Assembly (NCBI RefSeq): GCF_004535825.1 | Contig: NZ_SGVY01000007.1 | Span: 1 to 64,000, forward strand | Source of the DNA: Segatella hominis | Lineage (GTDB): Bacteria; Bacteroidota; Bacteroidia; Bacteroidales; Bacteroidaceae | DNA: 64,000 bases | Direction of reading: 5' to 3' | Part shown: piece after piece, positions 48,225 through 56,847 of the stretch | How positions within the stretch are numbered: the first letter of the stretch is position 1 | Layout: each line of letters opens with the position of its first letter | The notes under the pieces: generated by a model | Database searches by the model: none | The model's input: only the letters and a program-made list of their open reading frames with translations | What the model was told of the DNA's origin: nothing | Position numbers and translations under genes: made by a program

Positions 48225-48232
48225 TAAATTTG
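48225..48232 (+). promoter_or_regulatory. -7 element for rsmA
   Basis: TAAATTTG, 85 bp before rsmA. The leader contains a weak GTGAT/ATCAC-closed hairpin (about 48245-48291). Confidence 0.6.
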
Positions 48233-48316
48233 CAGAATTATTGGGTGATTTGTCGCATTGCATGGTCGAAAAGGGAATGAGGCGCATCACTTCTTGAAAA
48301 CAACTTATAAATTAGC

Positions 48317-49126
48317 ATGAAAGCGGTTAAACCAAAGAAAAATCTCGGTCAGCATTTCTTGACCGACCTGAATATAGCTAAGCGTATTGCCGATACGGTG
48401 GATGCTTGTCCTGATATTCCTGTGCTGGAAATAGGTCCTGGCATGGGCGTTCTTACTCAGTATCTTGTGGAGAAACCTCGTCTGGTCAAGGCTGTGGAGA
48501 TCGACTCTGAATCGGTGGCTTATCTGCATGAGAATTTCCCTCAGCTCCAGGATCGTATCATCGGTGAGGATTTCCTGCGCATGGATCTCAACCGGATTTT
48601 TGACGGAGAGCAGTTTGTGCTTACCGGCAACTATCCTTATGATATTTCCTCTCAGATTTTCTTCAAAATGCTCGACTACAAGGAACTCATTCCATGCTGT
48701 ACGGGTATGATTCAGCGAGAAGTGGCTTTGCGCATTGCTTCAGAACCAGGAAACAAGGCGTATGGCATCCTGAGTGTCCTGATACAGGCTTGGTATGATG
48801 TGGAGTATCTCTTCACGGTGGATGAGGGCGTGTTCAATCCGCCTCCAAAGGTGAAGAGCGCCGTCATCAGAATGACCCGCAATGATGTGAAGGAATTGGG
48901 GTGTGATGAAAAACTCTTCAAGCGCCTCGTCAAGACTGTGTTCAACCAGCGCAGGAAAATGCTCCGCGTCAGTCTGAAACAGATGTTCCCGGGAATGACT
49001 CCACGTGAGGATTTCTATACTACAGACATCATGACCAAGCGCCCTGAACAGCTCACTATCCAGCAGTTTGTGGAACTCACCAACTATGTGGATGAGGAAC
49101 TGAAACGCCTGGAAAGCGCAAAATAA
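48317..49126 (+). CDS. rsmA: 16S rRNA dimethyladenosine transferase
   Basis: RsmA (KsgA) dimethylates two adjacent adenosines near the 3' end of 16S rRNA. The 269-residue protein has KKNLGQHFLTD, the SAM motif LEIGPGMGVLT and the catalytic NYPYDISSQI (family NLPY, here NYPY). Length is standard. The promoter is its own, and it is followed 115 bp later by frr. Confidence 0.96.
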   Translation: MKAVKPKKNLGQHFLTDLNIAKRIADTVDACPDIPVLEIGPGMGVLTQYLVEKPRLVKAVEIDSESVAYLHENFPQLQDRIIGEDFLRMDLNRIFDGEQFVLTGNYPYDISSQIFFKMLDYKELIPCCTGMIQREVALRIASEPGNKAYGILSVLIQAWYDVEYLFTVDEGVFNPPPKVKSAVIRMTRNDVKELGCDEKLFKRLVKTVFNQRRKMLRVSLKQMFPGMTPREDFYTTDIMTKRPEQLTIQQFVELTNYVDEELKRLESAK

Positions 49127-49240
49127 TTAGCTGATAATTTGGCTAATTGATAAGAAATGCCTATTTTTGTGGCGGAAAAGAAGTCCTATGGGCGGAAAAG
49201 AAATAGAAACTAACAATAACAAGTAATAAAATAAAGAATT

Positions 49241-49801
49241 ATGATAGACGTAAAAGAAACTTTGAGTTCAGCAGGTGAGCGTATGGAGATGGCAGCGATG
49301 TATCTCGCAGAGGAGCTCTCTCATATTCGTGCAGGACGTGCCAATGTGGCTATCCTCGATGGTGTAAGAGTCAACAGCTATGGCAGTATGGTACCGCTCA
49401 ATCAGGTGGCTAATATTACTACTCCTGATGCCCGTACCATCGCTATCCGACCTTGGGACAAGAAGGCCATCAAGGATATCGAAAAGGCGATTATGGACAG
49501 TGGCGTGGGTATCACTCCTGAAAACAATGGTGAAATCGTGCGCCTGGGTATTCCTCAGCCAACTGGTGAGCGCCGTAAGGAACTCGTGAAGCAGTGTGGC
49601 AAGATTGCTGAGAAGGCTAAGGTGGAGGTGCGCAATGTGCGTAGCGAAATCAAGGACAAACTGAAGAAGGCTATCAAGGACGGTCTTTCTGAGGATTTGG
49701 AGAAGGACGCTGAGAACGAGTTGCAGAAATTGCACGATAAATACATCAAGCAGCTTGAAGCACTGATGGCTGATAAGGAAAAGGAAATCATGACCGTCTA
49801 G
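49241..49801 (+). CDS. frr: Ribosome recycling factor
   Basis: A 186-residue protein with the family start and core, including IRAGRANVAILDGVRVNSYG and NVRSEIKDKLKK. RRF splits post-termination ribosomes with EF-G. It lies 40 bp before rsgA, so the two probably share a transcript. Confidence 0.97.
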   Translation: MIDVKETLSSAGERMEMAAMYLAEELSHIRAGRANVAILDGVRVNSYGSMVPLNQVANITTPDARTIAIRPWDKKAIKDIEKAIMDSGVGITPENNGEIVRLGIPQPTGERRKELVKQCGKIAEKAKVEVRNVRSEIKDKLKKAIKDGLSEDLEKDAENELQKLHDKYIKQLEALMADKEKEIMTV

Positions 49802-49840
49802 TCTTACTGACTCTTTGACAATCATTATTGCAGTGAGTAG

Positions 49841-50773
49841 ATGAAAGGACTTGTCATCAAAAATACAGGAAGCTGGTACACCGTCAAAACTGACGATGGC
49901 CAGCTTATTGAAAGTAAAATCAAGGGTAATTTCAGATTGAAGGGCATCCGCAGTACCAATCCTGTGGCTGTGGGTGATCATGTGGAAATTATCACCAATC
50001 AGGAAGGTACGGCTTTTATTTCTGCTATTGAGGATAGGCGTAATTATATTATCCGAAAGTCGCCTAATCTCAGTAAACAGAGTCATATCCTCGCCGCCAA
50101 CGTCGATCAGGCCTTGTTGGTGGTTACTGTCAACTATCCGCAGACTTCCACCACTTTTATTGATAGATTCTTGGCCAGTGCCGAGGCTTATAGCGTGCCG
50201 GTCGTCCTTGTGTTTAATAAGCACGATCTTCTCTCTGAAGAGGAATTGCATTATGAGAAGATGATGTGTACGCTCTATGAGACCGTGGGCTATAAGTGTG
50301 TTGAGATTTCTGCCGAAACGGGAGAGGGCGTAGAACAGTTGTTCCCTATCCTGAAAGACAAGATTTCTCTTCTGAGCGGCAATAGTGGTGTGGGGAAGTC
50401 AACGCTGATCAACCGCCTGATTCCTCATGCTTCCCAGCGCACTGCAGAAATCAGCGATGCGCACAATACGGGTATGCACACCACCACATTCAGTGAGATG
50501 ATTGAACTGCCTGGTGGTGGTTATCTGATAGATACTCCGGGAATCAAGGGCTTCGGTACGTTTGATATTGAGAAAGAAGAACTGACCAGTTATTTCAAGG
50601 AAATCTTCCATTTCTCCAAAGATTGTCGTTTTTCCAACTGTACGCATACCCACGAACCGGGTTGTGCGGTTATCAAGGCGGTGGAAGATCACTTCATTGC
50701 CGCCAGCCGATACCAGAGTTATTTGTCCATGCTCGAAGACAAGGACGAGAACAAGTATCGTGAGGCGTTTTGA
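49841..50773 (+). CDS. rsgA: Ribosome small-subunit GTPase RsgA
   Basis: RsgA is a circularly permuted GTPase for late 30S maturation. The 310-residue protein has an N-terminal OB-fold, G4 NKHD, G5 SAETGEG, then G1 GNSGVGKST and G3 DTPGIKGFG in the permuted order, and a C-terminal zinc site ([14 protein letters not shown]). It is followed by a GAGAAATGA repeat. Confidence 0.96.
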   Translation: MKGLVIKNTGSWYTVKTDDGQLIESKIKGNFRLKGIRSTNPVAVGDHVEIITNQEGTAFISAIEDRRNYIIRKSPNLSKQSHILAANVDQALLVVTVNYPQTSTTFIDRFLASAEAYSVPVVLVFNKHDLLSEEELHYEKMMCTLYETVGYKCVEISAETGEGVEQLFPILKDKISLLSGNSGVGKSTLINRLIPHASQRTAEISDAHNTGMHTTTFSEMIELPGGGYLIDTPGIKGFGTFDIEKEELTSYFKEIFHFSKDCRFSNCTHTHEPGCAVIKAVEDHFIAASRYQSYLSMLEDKDENKYREAF

Positions 50774-50815
50774 GAAAATGAGAAATGAGAAATGAGAAGT
50801 GAGAAGTGAGAAGTG
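50774..50815 (+). repeat. GAGAAATGA/GAGAAGTGA tandem repeat
   Basis: Six 7-8-bp GAGAAATGA or GAGAAGTGA units lie right after the rsgA stop. Confidence 0.65.
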
Positions 50816-50842
50816 AAGAACGAAGAATAAAGGAACATATTC

Positions 50843-51778
50843 ATGGCAAAGCAAGAACAGAAGGACATCAAGCAACGTATTGAGCAGGGGGAGTTTGCTC
50901 AGAGTGCAGAGATCAGTGCAAGCTATCTGGATGAGGATATTCTCATCATTGATAATATCAAGGTACTTGCCAATCCTGATCCTGTGAGACTCCAGATGAA
51001 TATGATTGCTTCTTGCCAGAAAGGAAATCTGAAGATGGAGGTAAATGGTAAAACGGTGGAAGTGGGCAAAAACGATATCTTCGTTTGTCCGCCTAATTCT
51101 GTTGTGGATATCATTGAGTTTTCATCGGATTTCACCTGTGTGGCGCTCTGTGTCACCAACCATGGTATGCAGAATATCCTGAGATCACATATCAATGTGT
51201 GGAATCGCGCCATGTATGTGGACAAGGTTTCTGTCATCAGGATGACGAGCGAGGAAATGCTGTTCTATGCCAAGTTTACAGAACTGGTGCGTCTCTGTCT
51301 GGATGAAGAGCGCATGGAGCATTCTTCCTGGAATCCTTATCGTCGCGAAATTGTGGAAACCTTATTGAAAACGGCACTTCTCGCCCTTTGTAATGCTTTC
51401 ACGACCGAGGTGGCTGATGTAGCTAAAAACAATTCTTCTACTTATGATATATTCGACAGATTCCTGGTGATGCTGCAACAGAATGAGGTGAAACACAAAC
51501 CAGTGGACTTCTTCGCCCAGCAGTTGTGCATTACCCCGAAATACCTTTCCATCGTCTGCAAGCGCCATAGCAATAAGACGGCTATAGAATGGATTACGGA
51601 ATACACGCTTGCGGATATCACTTACTACCTGCGCTCCACCAATAAGTCTATCAAGGAAATATCAGGTATCTTAGGCTTTTCCAATACCTCGTTCTTCGGT
51701 AAGTATGTAAGGGAACATTTCAAGATGTCGCCGCTGAAATACAGGATGAGCCTGAGAGGTAATAGTAAAAATGAATAA
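50843..51778 (+). CDS. AraC-family transcriptional regulator
   Basis: A 311-residue regulator. The N-terminal ~150 residues are a cupin-like sensor ([26 protein letters not shown]) and the C-terminal ~100 a double helix-turn-helix: [20 protein letters not shown] and the second motif [33 protein letters not shown]. The ligand and targets are unknown. It starts 69 bp after rsgA and is 17 bp before gmd, so it may share its transcript. Confidence 0.9.
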   Translation: MAKQEQKDIKQRIEQGEFAQSAEISASYLDEDILIIDNIKVLANPDPVRLQMNMIASCQKGNLKMEVNGKTVEVGKNDIFVCPPNSVVDIIEFSSDFTCVALCVTNHGMQNILRSHINVWNRAMYVDKVSVIRMTSEEMLFYAKFTELVRLCLDEERMEHSSWNPYRREIVETLLKTALLALCNAFTTEVADVAKNNSSTYDIFDRFLVMLQQNEVKHKPVDFFAQQLCITPKYLSIVCKRHSNKTAIEWITEYTLADITYYLRSTNKSIKEISGILGFSNTSFFGKYVREHFKMSPLKYRMSLRGNSKNE

Positions 51779-51795
51779 TAATTAATATAGAAATC

Positions 51796-52908
51796 ATGGA
51801 TAATAGAAAAGTAGCCCTCATTACGGGTATTACGGGTCAGGACGGCTCTTATTTGGCAGAGTTACTATTAGAGAAAGGTTACGATGTGCATGGCACCATT
51901 CGCCGTTCCTCTACTGACTACCGTGAGCGTATCGCTCATCTGGAAGGTAAACCTAATTTCCACCTTCATTATGCCGACTTGGGCGACTCTATGAGCATCA
52001 TTCAGGTGATGAACAAGGTGAAACCAACCGAAGTTTATAACCTCGCCGCTCAGAGCCACGTTCAGGTAAGTTTTGACTCTCCTGAGTTTACAGCCGATGT
52101 AGATGCTACAGGTGTGCTCCGTATCTTGGAGGCTATCCGCCAGTGCGGTCTGGAGAAAACCTGCCGTATGTATCAGGCTTCCACATCCGAGCTTTATGGC
52201 AAGGTAGAGGAGGTTCCTCAGAACGAGAATACACCATTCCACCCATATTCTCCATACGCCGTAGCCAAGCAGTACGGTTTCTGGATTGTCAAGGAGTATC
52301 GTGAGGCTTACAATATGTTCTGCTGCTCTGGTATCCTCTTCAATCATGAGAGTGAGCGCCGTGGCGAGACTTTCGTTACCCGCAAGATTACTCTTGCTGC
52401 TGCCCGCATCAAACAGGGTAAGCAGGAGAAACTCTATCTCGGCAACTTGGATTCTTTGCGTGACTGGGGTTATGCGAAGGACTATGTAGAGTGTATGTGG
52501 CTTATCCTCCAGGCAGAAAAGCCAGAGGACTTTGTCATCGCTACTGGTAAGCAGCACTCTGTAAGAGAGTTTGCTCAGTTGGCTTTCCATCATGTAGGTA
52601 TCGAACTGAAGTGGGAAGGCAAGGATGAGAACGAGAAGGGTATCTGCGTAGAAGGTCCTGAGAATCTGATTGGCAAGACCCTCGTAGAGGTTTCTCCTGA
52701 TTTCTACCGTCCAACAGATGTTGTCAATCTCTGGGGTGATCCAACCAAGGCAAAGGCAAAGCTCAACTGGAATCCTAACACCACCTCTTTCGAGGAATTG
52801 GTGAAGATCATGGTAGAGAGCGATATGGCCAAGGTTGCTGCCGAGGATGCAGGTCAGAAGGTTCGTTGCAACCTCGTGGAATATCTTGAGAAGGGTATCG
52901 TAAAGTAA
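51796..52908 (+). CDS. gmd: GDP-mannose 4,6-dehydratase
   Basis: Gmd converts GDP-mannose to GDP-4-keto-6-deoxymannose, the first step to GDP-fucose. The 370-residue short-chain dehydrogenase-type enzyme has the NAD(P) motif [14 protein letters not shown], catalytic Thr/Ser-Glu in STSELYG and YxxxK in [10 protein letters not shown], and the family [16 protein letters not shown]. Its usual partner, GDP-fucose synthase, is not next to it. Confidence 0.95.
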   Translation: MDNRKVALITGITGQDGSYLAELLLEKGYDVHGTIRRSSTDYRERIAHLEGKPNFHLHYADLGDSMSIIQVMNKVKPTEVYNLAAQSHVQVSFDSPEFTADVDATGVLRILEAIRQCGLEKTCRMYQASTSELYGKVEEVPQNENTPFHPYSPYAVAKQYGFWIVKEYREAYNMFCCSGILFNHESERRGETFVTRKITLAAARIKQGKQEKLYLGNLDSLRDWGYAKDYVECMWLILQAEKPEDFVIATGKQHSVREFAQLAFHHVGIELKWEGKDENEKGICVEGPENLIGKTLVEVSPDFYRPTDVVNLWGDPTKAKAKLNWNPNTTSFEELVKIMVESDMAKVAAEDAGQKVRCNLVEYLEKGIVK

Positions 52909-52934
52909 TCATCTGATTTTGTAATGATATAAAG

Positions 52935-52961
52935 GGTGTGGCATCAGTCACACCTTTTTTT
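52935..52961 (+). terminator. Terminator after gmd
   Basis: GGTGTG and CACACC pair around GCATCAGT, followed by T7. Confidence 0.8.
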
Positions 52962-53041
52962 GTTCTGAAGGGTCTCATAAACTTCCCAACAAAGTTCTCA
53001 TAAACTTCCCCACAAATTTGCTCCACAAACTTGCTCCATAA

Positions 53042-53268
53042 ACTTCCCACAGATTTCACAGATTTACACAGATTTTTTTGCTTCAAAAGATCTGTGTAAA
53101 TTGTGGAACTTTATAATCTCTGCGAAGTTTATCTAAGATCTGTGTAAATCTGTGAAATCTGTGGGACTTAAAAAAACAACGGTCTATATGGAAACTATGC
53201 AAATCTGTGGGACTTAAAAAAATCAACGGTCTATATGGAAACTATGCAAATCTGTGGGATTTTATGTT
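53042..53268. repeat. CACAGATTT-family repeat with tandem 46/47-bp tail
   Basis: CCCACAGATTTCACAGATTT (from 53046) is mirrored by AAATCTGTGAAATCTGTGGG (to about 53165). The tail unit TCTGTGGGACTTAAAAAAA followed by GGTCTATATGGAAACTATGC is repeated (53158, 53204, with a third start at 53251). No gene lies between gmd and ddh. Confidence 0.8.
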
Positions 53269-53432
53269 TTATCTGATGAAAATACAGAAATTTGTGGGGA
53301 AAAGTCAGAAAAAGGCGACAGATAAATGTAACAAATCGGTAAAAAGGTGCTAAAAATCGTTCATTTGCAGCAAATTGAATGATTTTGCTATTTTATGAAC
53401 GATAAGTGCTCATGCCTTTTTGATAAAGTTAC

Positions 53433-53567
53433 TATCTTTGCAGCGTGAAAACAACAATGTTTTAGGTTAAGATATTTAGGTTAATAGATTTTAGGTTTAT
53501 TTTTGTTTAGGTAGAATTTAGCACAAAGGAAAAAACGAGAACGCTGTGACAGCGCCCTCGTTTTTTT
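53433..53567 (+). ncRNA. Candidate small RNA with TTTAGGTTAA repeats
   Basis: TATCTTTG (53433-53440) is followed by four TTTAGGT words (53461, 53475, 53490, 53506; spacing 14-16) and a strong terminator: AAAAACGAG/CTCGTTTTT enclosing CGCTG/CAGCG (53531-53565). No ORF. The inferred RNA is about 120 nt. The same hairpin can end the ddh transcript on the minus strand, so the RNA is not certain. Confidence 0.4.
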
Positions 53568-53660
53568 GTTTTATCACCCTCCTTTGACAGAGGATACCTA
53601 TTTTCCTTTTTCAATAAACTTAAAATGCTCTACTTGAGATGCTTTGTATAGAATAGCCTC

Positions 53661-54560
53661 TTATACCAAGTGAGCGATGATTTCCTCGCGAGAAGCAGGA
53701 AGCATATCGATCACAGGAATCTCTGGCATTGTGTAGCAACCTGGTTGCAGGCGCATAGAAGCACGAGCTACGTTCACCAATACCTGTGCAGTAAGAGCAG
53801 GGTTGTTGATGCTCATGTTGAACTCGAAGCGCTGGTTCTGTGTCTTACCAGAAACACCCTTGCGAATCAGGTTCACACCATGACCCATATCCTTCACGTC
53901 GTCAACAGAAGCTACTGCGAATACGTGAGTCTCATCGTTAGCGAAATAAGGGTCTGCTTTGATTTCTGCAGTAACAGCCTCAAGAGTAGCACCTTCTTCC
54001 AACTCTACATAAACCATACGACGGTGGATGCTTTCACCCAATGGGATGGTAACAGAGAGCGCATTCTTAACACCCTTCTTGCTTTTTACGCAAACAGAGT
54101 GACCCATGCTCATACCAGGACCGAAGTTGGTATAAGTCAAACCCTTTGGCGCAAGACTCTCCATGAGTACACGTACGATAGAGTCTGAACCTGGATCCCA
54201 ACCGGCAGAGATAACACTTACCTTGCCGGCCTTCTTGCAGTTCTCCATCTGCTTGGTGCGGTAGTCGAGGATGCTGGTGTGGATGTCGAAGCTATCAACG
54301 GTGTTGATGCCAAGAGCAACAATCTTCTCAGCATATTCTGGGCATGAACGGGTAGGAGCAGCTAAGATGGCAACATCTACATCTTTCAACTTTGTGATGT
54401 CATCTACTACTTCATACTGAGCCAATTCAGCAGGTTTGTCCTTATCGCCCTGACGACGTACTACACCTGCAATCTCGAAGTCTGGAGCTGCCTCAAGAGC
54501 CTCTACAGAAAACTTACCAATGTTGCCGTATCCTACAACGGCTGCTCTGATTTTTTTCAT
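53661..54560 (-). CDS. ddh: meso-Diaminopimelate dehydrogenase
   Basis: Ddh makes meso-diaminopimelate for lysine and peptidoglycan in one NADPH-dependent step from tetrahydrodipicolinate. The 299-residue protein starts with a Rossmann motif, AAVVGYGNIGKFSVEAL, and has the family APTRSCPEYAEK, SAGWDPGSDSI and FGPGMSMGHS segments. Length is normal. The leader carries three direct repeats, and the 3' side ends at a hairpin shared with a candidate small RNA. Confidence 0.94.
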   Translation of the reverse strand: MKKIRAAVVGYGNIGKFSVEALEAAPDFEIAGVVRRQGDKDKPAELAQYEVVDDITKLKDVDVAILAAPTRSCPEYAEKIVALGINTVDSFDIHTSILDYRTKQMENCKKAGKVSVISAGWDPGSDSIVRVLMESLAPKGLTYTNFGPGMSMGHSVCVKSKKGVKNALSVTIPLGESIHRRMVYVELEEGATLEAVTAEIKADPYFANDETHVFAVASVDDVKDMGHGVNLIRKGVSGKTQNQRFEFNMSINNPALTAQVLVNVARASMRLQPGCYTMPEIPVIDMLPASREEIIAHLV

Positions 54561-54614
54561 TTCTTTTATTGTTGTTTATTGTTATTTATTATATTCTCAA
54601 TTTTATTCTGAATC

Positions 54615-54703
54615 TATCCGAATTCTCTTCTGAACCGCCTCCAGACTTATCTGAATTCTCTTCTGAATCCTCATCTGGATTTATCCGAATTCTCTTTCGA
54701 ATC
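54615..54703 (-). repeat. Three direct repeats in the ddh leader
   Basis: TATCCGAATTCTCTTCTGAA (54615-54634), TATCTGAATTCTCTTCTGAA (54648-54667) and a diverged third copy (54682-54703) recur every 33-34 bp between the ddh promoter and start codon. Confidence 0.75.
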
Positions 54704-54770
54704 TATTTCTTTGCAATTGTTTTTAGCATGACATTGCAATATCGTTTTGGCTTTATCTTTATTTCGGTTG

Positions 54771-54778
54771 CAAAATTA
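54771..54778 (-). promoter_or_regulatory. -7 element for ddh
   Basis: TAATTTTG on the minus strand. It leaves a leader of about 200 nt containing the three repeats. Confidence 0.55.
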
Positions 54779-54950
54779 TAGTTTTTCTTTGAGATAATGA
54801 ACAAAATAACAGATTTTTAACTATCTGAATGTGCAAAAAGTAATAAAATCATATATATGGGGTGTTTATTGCTTGTAAATTGTAAGGTTGGCAACTTTCC
54901 ACCTTATAGTTTGATGTTTTTGTTGAAATATATGAATATTTGTTACTTTA

Positions 54951-54982
54951 TTTGCGTATTTGATGATTTAATGTTATATTTG
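54951..54982 (+). promoter_or_regulatory. Promoter of the small secreted protein gene
   Basis: TTTG (54951-54954) and TATATTTG (54975-54982) are 20 bp apart, 47 bp before the start codon. Between 54790 and 54950 nothing else is seen except a small hairpin near 54882-54905. Confidence 0.78.
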
Positions 54983-55028
54983 CAGCCGAAGTGAGTGACG
55001 TATTTATATTTAAAGGAGAAGTAAATAG

Positions 55029-55526
55029 ATGAAAAAAACAGTTTTAAGTTTAGGATTATTGCTCGCCGTTTCTCTTTCGGCTTTTGCACAGAATGAAACC
55101 GGACAGAAGAAGTCTGAGAATGGAATGGAGCAGAAGAAGATGGAGAATGCAATGAAGGCTGTAGAGAAAGAGCAGCAGGTTGCATTGTCTCATGCCGGTA
55201 CTTTTGCCAATAGGTTTGAAACTTTTGTCAAGAGTGCTTCTACCAACAGGGAATTGTCTGATGCCCAGAAAGAAAAGTTAGACTCTACTTATCAGGCTTA
55301 TCTGGATGAGTACAGTATAGTGAAAGATTCTATCAGCGATGAGGAAGTGCGCCGCGTAAGCAAAGCCAAGGTGGCTTACCAAAAACTGCAGGTGCGCAAC
55401 TTTACTGACAAGACAACTGACCAGGTTGCTGATGTGGCTAATACGATAGGCGAAAAAGTCTCTAAGGTTTTCAAACGTACCAAGAAAAAAGTGCAGGGAG
55501 CCATAGAGGGTTTCAAAAAAGAATAA
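55029..55526 (+). CDS. Small exported helical protein of unknown function
   Basis: A 165-residue protein with a clear signal peptide (MKKTVLSLGLLLAVSLSAFA, cut before QNE). The mature part is highly charged and almost all helix: KSENGMEQKKMENAMKAVEKE and further Lys/Glu heptads suggest coiled coil, and the end FKRTKKKVQGAIEGFKKE is basic and amphipathic. I do not recognise a family. It stands alone with a good promoter, and a CACAGATTT palindrome follows it. Confidence 0.75.
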   Translation: MKKTVLSLGLLLAVSLSAFAQNETGQKKSENGMEQKKMENAMKAVEKEQQVALSHAGTFANRFETFVKSASTNRELSDAQKEKLDSTYQAYLDEYSIVKDSISDEEVRRVSKAKVAYQKLQVRNFTDKTTDQVADVANTIGEKVSKVFKRTKKKVQGAIEGFKKE

Positions 55527-55557
55527 TTAAGTAATTCCTGTTTTCTCTGACAAAAAG

Positions 55558-55730
55558 GTCCCACAGATTTCACAGATTTACACAGATTTTATATGGATTC
55601 TTTTGAAGAAAAAATAAATCTGTGTAAATCTGTGAAATCTGTGGGACTTTATTCTCTCAGCAGGTTCATATAAAACTCAGCGGGAGACTTTATTCTCTCA
55701 GCAGGTCCATATAAAACTCAGTGGGGACTT
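55558..55730. repeat. CACAGATTT-family element with perfect 32-bp inverted repeats and tandem 41-bp tail
   Basis: Arms 55558-55589 and 55616-55647 are exact reverse complements (32 bp) starting GTCCCACAGATTTCACAGAT. The tail TTTATTCTCTCAGCAGG plus ATATAAAACTCAG is repeated at 55648 and 55689. It lies between converging genes and could terminate both. Confidence 0.88.
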
Positions 55731-55745
55731 TTTCTGAGCTTTTCT

Positions 55746-56618
55746 TTATTTCTTTATGATTTTTTCCACATCTTCGATAGACCGGTTGAACGGACCATTG
55801 TGCTCCAGTTTGATGGTGCACATGGCAGCTGCAAATTTACCAGCTTCCGTAGGAGTTGCACCCTGCAGTCTCTTATACAGATAACCAGCCGAATAAGTAT
55901 CTCCGCATCCTGTGGCATCTACCACCTCATGAGGAGGGTAGGCTGGAATCTCATAGAACTTATCATCTACATAGACAAGGGAACCTTCGCTGCCAAGGGT
56001 GATGATCACTTCGGTGACTCCCCAGGCATGAATCAGTTTTGCTGCCTCATGGGCATCTTTCAGACCCGTAATGGTTTCCATTTCAGTCTCGTTCACCTTC
56101 AGATAGTAGGTATGCTTCAGTACCTTCAACTTCTCTTTCCAGTCGATAGGATACACCTTTTCGTCTCTCACCTCGCGCAGATAACCCTGAACATCGATGG
56201 AAACCCTTCCCTTGCGAGACAGATATTCCACCACCTCCGTTGGGAAATCATCAGCCAACAGACTACCTAAATGGAAAACCTTGGCATCTACATGCTCCAA
56301 CTGCTGGATGGTAAACGGATCGGCCTTTGCCAATACGCGCTGTTTGCGCTCATTCTGATTTTCTCCATAGATATTCTCGAAGAATACGGTATTGCGGGAG
56401 GCATTCATCGATACGTCGATGCCAGCCTTGAGCATCTTCTCTACTGGTTCCTTTTCTGTAGGATCCATGGCTGTAACCAGTGAAAAAGTTACATCCTTGG
56501 GAAGCTGGTTGATGGCATACGAGAAATAGAATGAGGTGCCGCCAGCCATATAGACGGTACGGTTTGGAGTCACAATCTTGTCTTTTGTGATGTGACCGAT
56601 ACAACAGATATCTTTCAT
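55746..56618 (-). CDS. PfkB-family carbohydrate/nucleoside kinase
   Basis: A 290-residue ribokinase-like kinase. Motif 1 is represented by YMAGGTSFYFSYAINQL, motif 2 by EVVDATGCGDTYSAGYL with the catalytic Asp (about residue 248). The core lacks an obvious lid specific for ribose or fructose, and the substrate is unknown. A TAACTTTG promoter lies upstream on the minus strand, with a GAGCCT/AGGCTC hairpin in the leader. Confidence 0.88.
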   Translation of the reverse strand: MKDICCIGHITKDKIVTPNRTVYMAGGTSFYFSYAINQLPKDVTFSLVTAMDPTEKEPVEKMLKAGIDVSMNASRNTVFFENIYGENQNERKQRVLAKADPFTIQQLEHVDAKVFHLGSLLADDFPTEVVEYLSRKGRVSIDVQGYLREVRDEKVYPIDWKEKLKVLKHTYYLKVNETEMETITGLKDAHEAAKLIHAWGVTEVIITLGSEGSLVYVDDKFYEIPAYPPHEVVDATGCGDTYSAGYLYKRLQGATPTEAGKFAAAMCTIKLEHNGPFNRSIEDVEKIIKK

Positions 56619-56693
56619 TATAATCGTTTTTATTTCTGATGAACTGAGCCTTCACAGGAGGCTCACTTCTTTGTTCTTTTTGCAAAACGGTTG

Positions 56694-56701
56694 CAAAGTT
56701 A
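56694..56701 (-). promoter_or_regulatory. -7 element for the PfkB kinase
   Basis: TAACTTTG on the minus strand, 75 bp before the start. The leader contains a hairpin (GAGCCT 56646-56651 with AGGCTC 56659-56664). Confidence 0.6.
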
Positions 56702-56763
56702 CTAAAAAACCGGGAAAAAGAAAAAGTTTTCTTACTGTTTCTGAGAAATAAAATCGATTTTAT

Positions 56764-56794
56764 TTTGTTTTGTCCCTGATTCTGATTACCTTTG
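56764..56794 (+). promoter_or_regulatory. Promoter of the YidE/AspT-type transporter
   Basis: TTTG (56764-56767) and TACCTTTG (56787-56794) are 19 bp apart. Confidence 0.8.
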
Positions 56795-56847
56795 CACTCG
56801 AAATTGAATAAAAACTCAATAAAAACAACTATTGATAGATTTAGATC

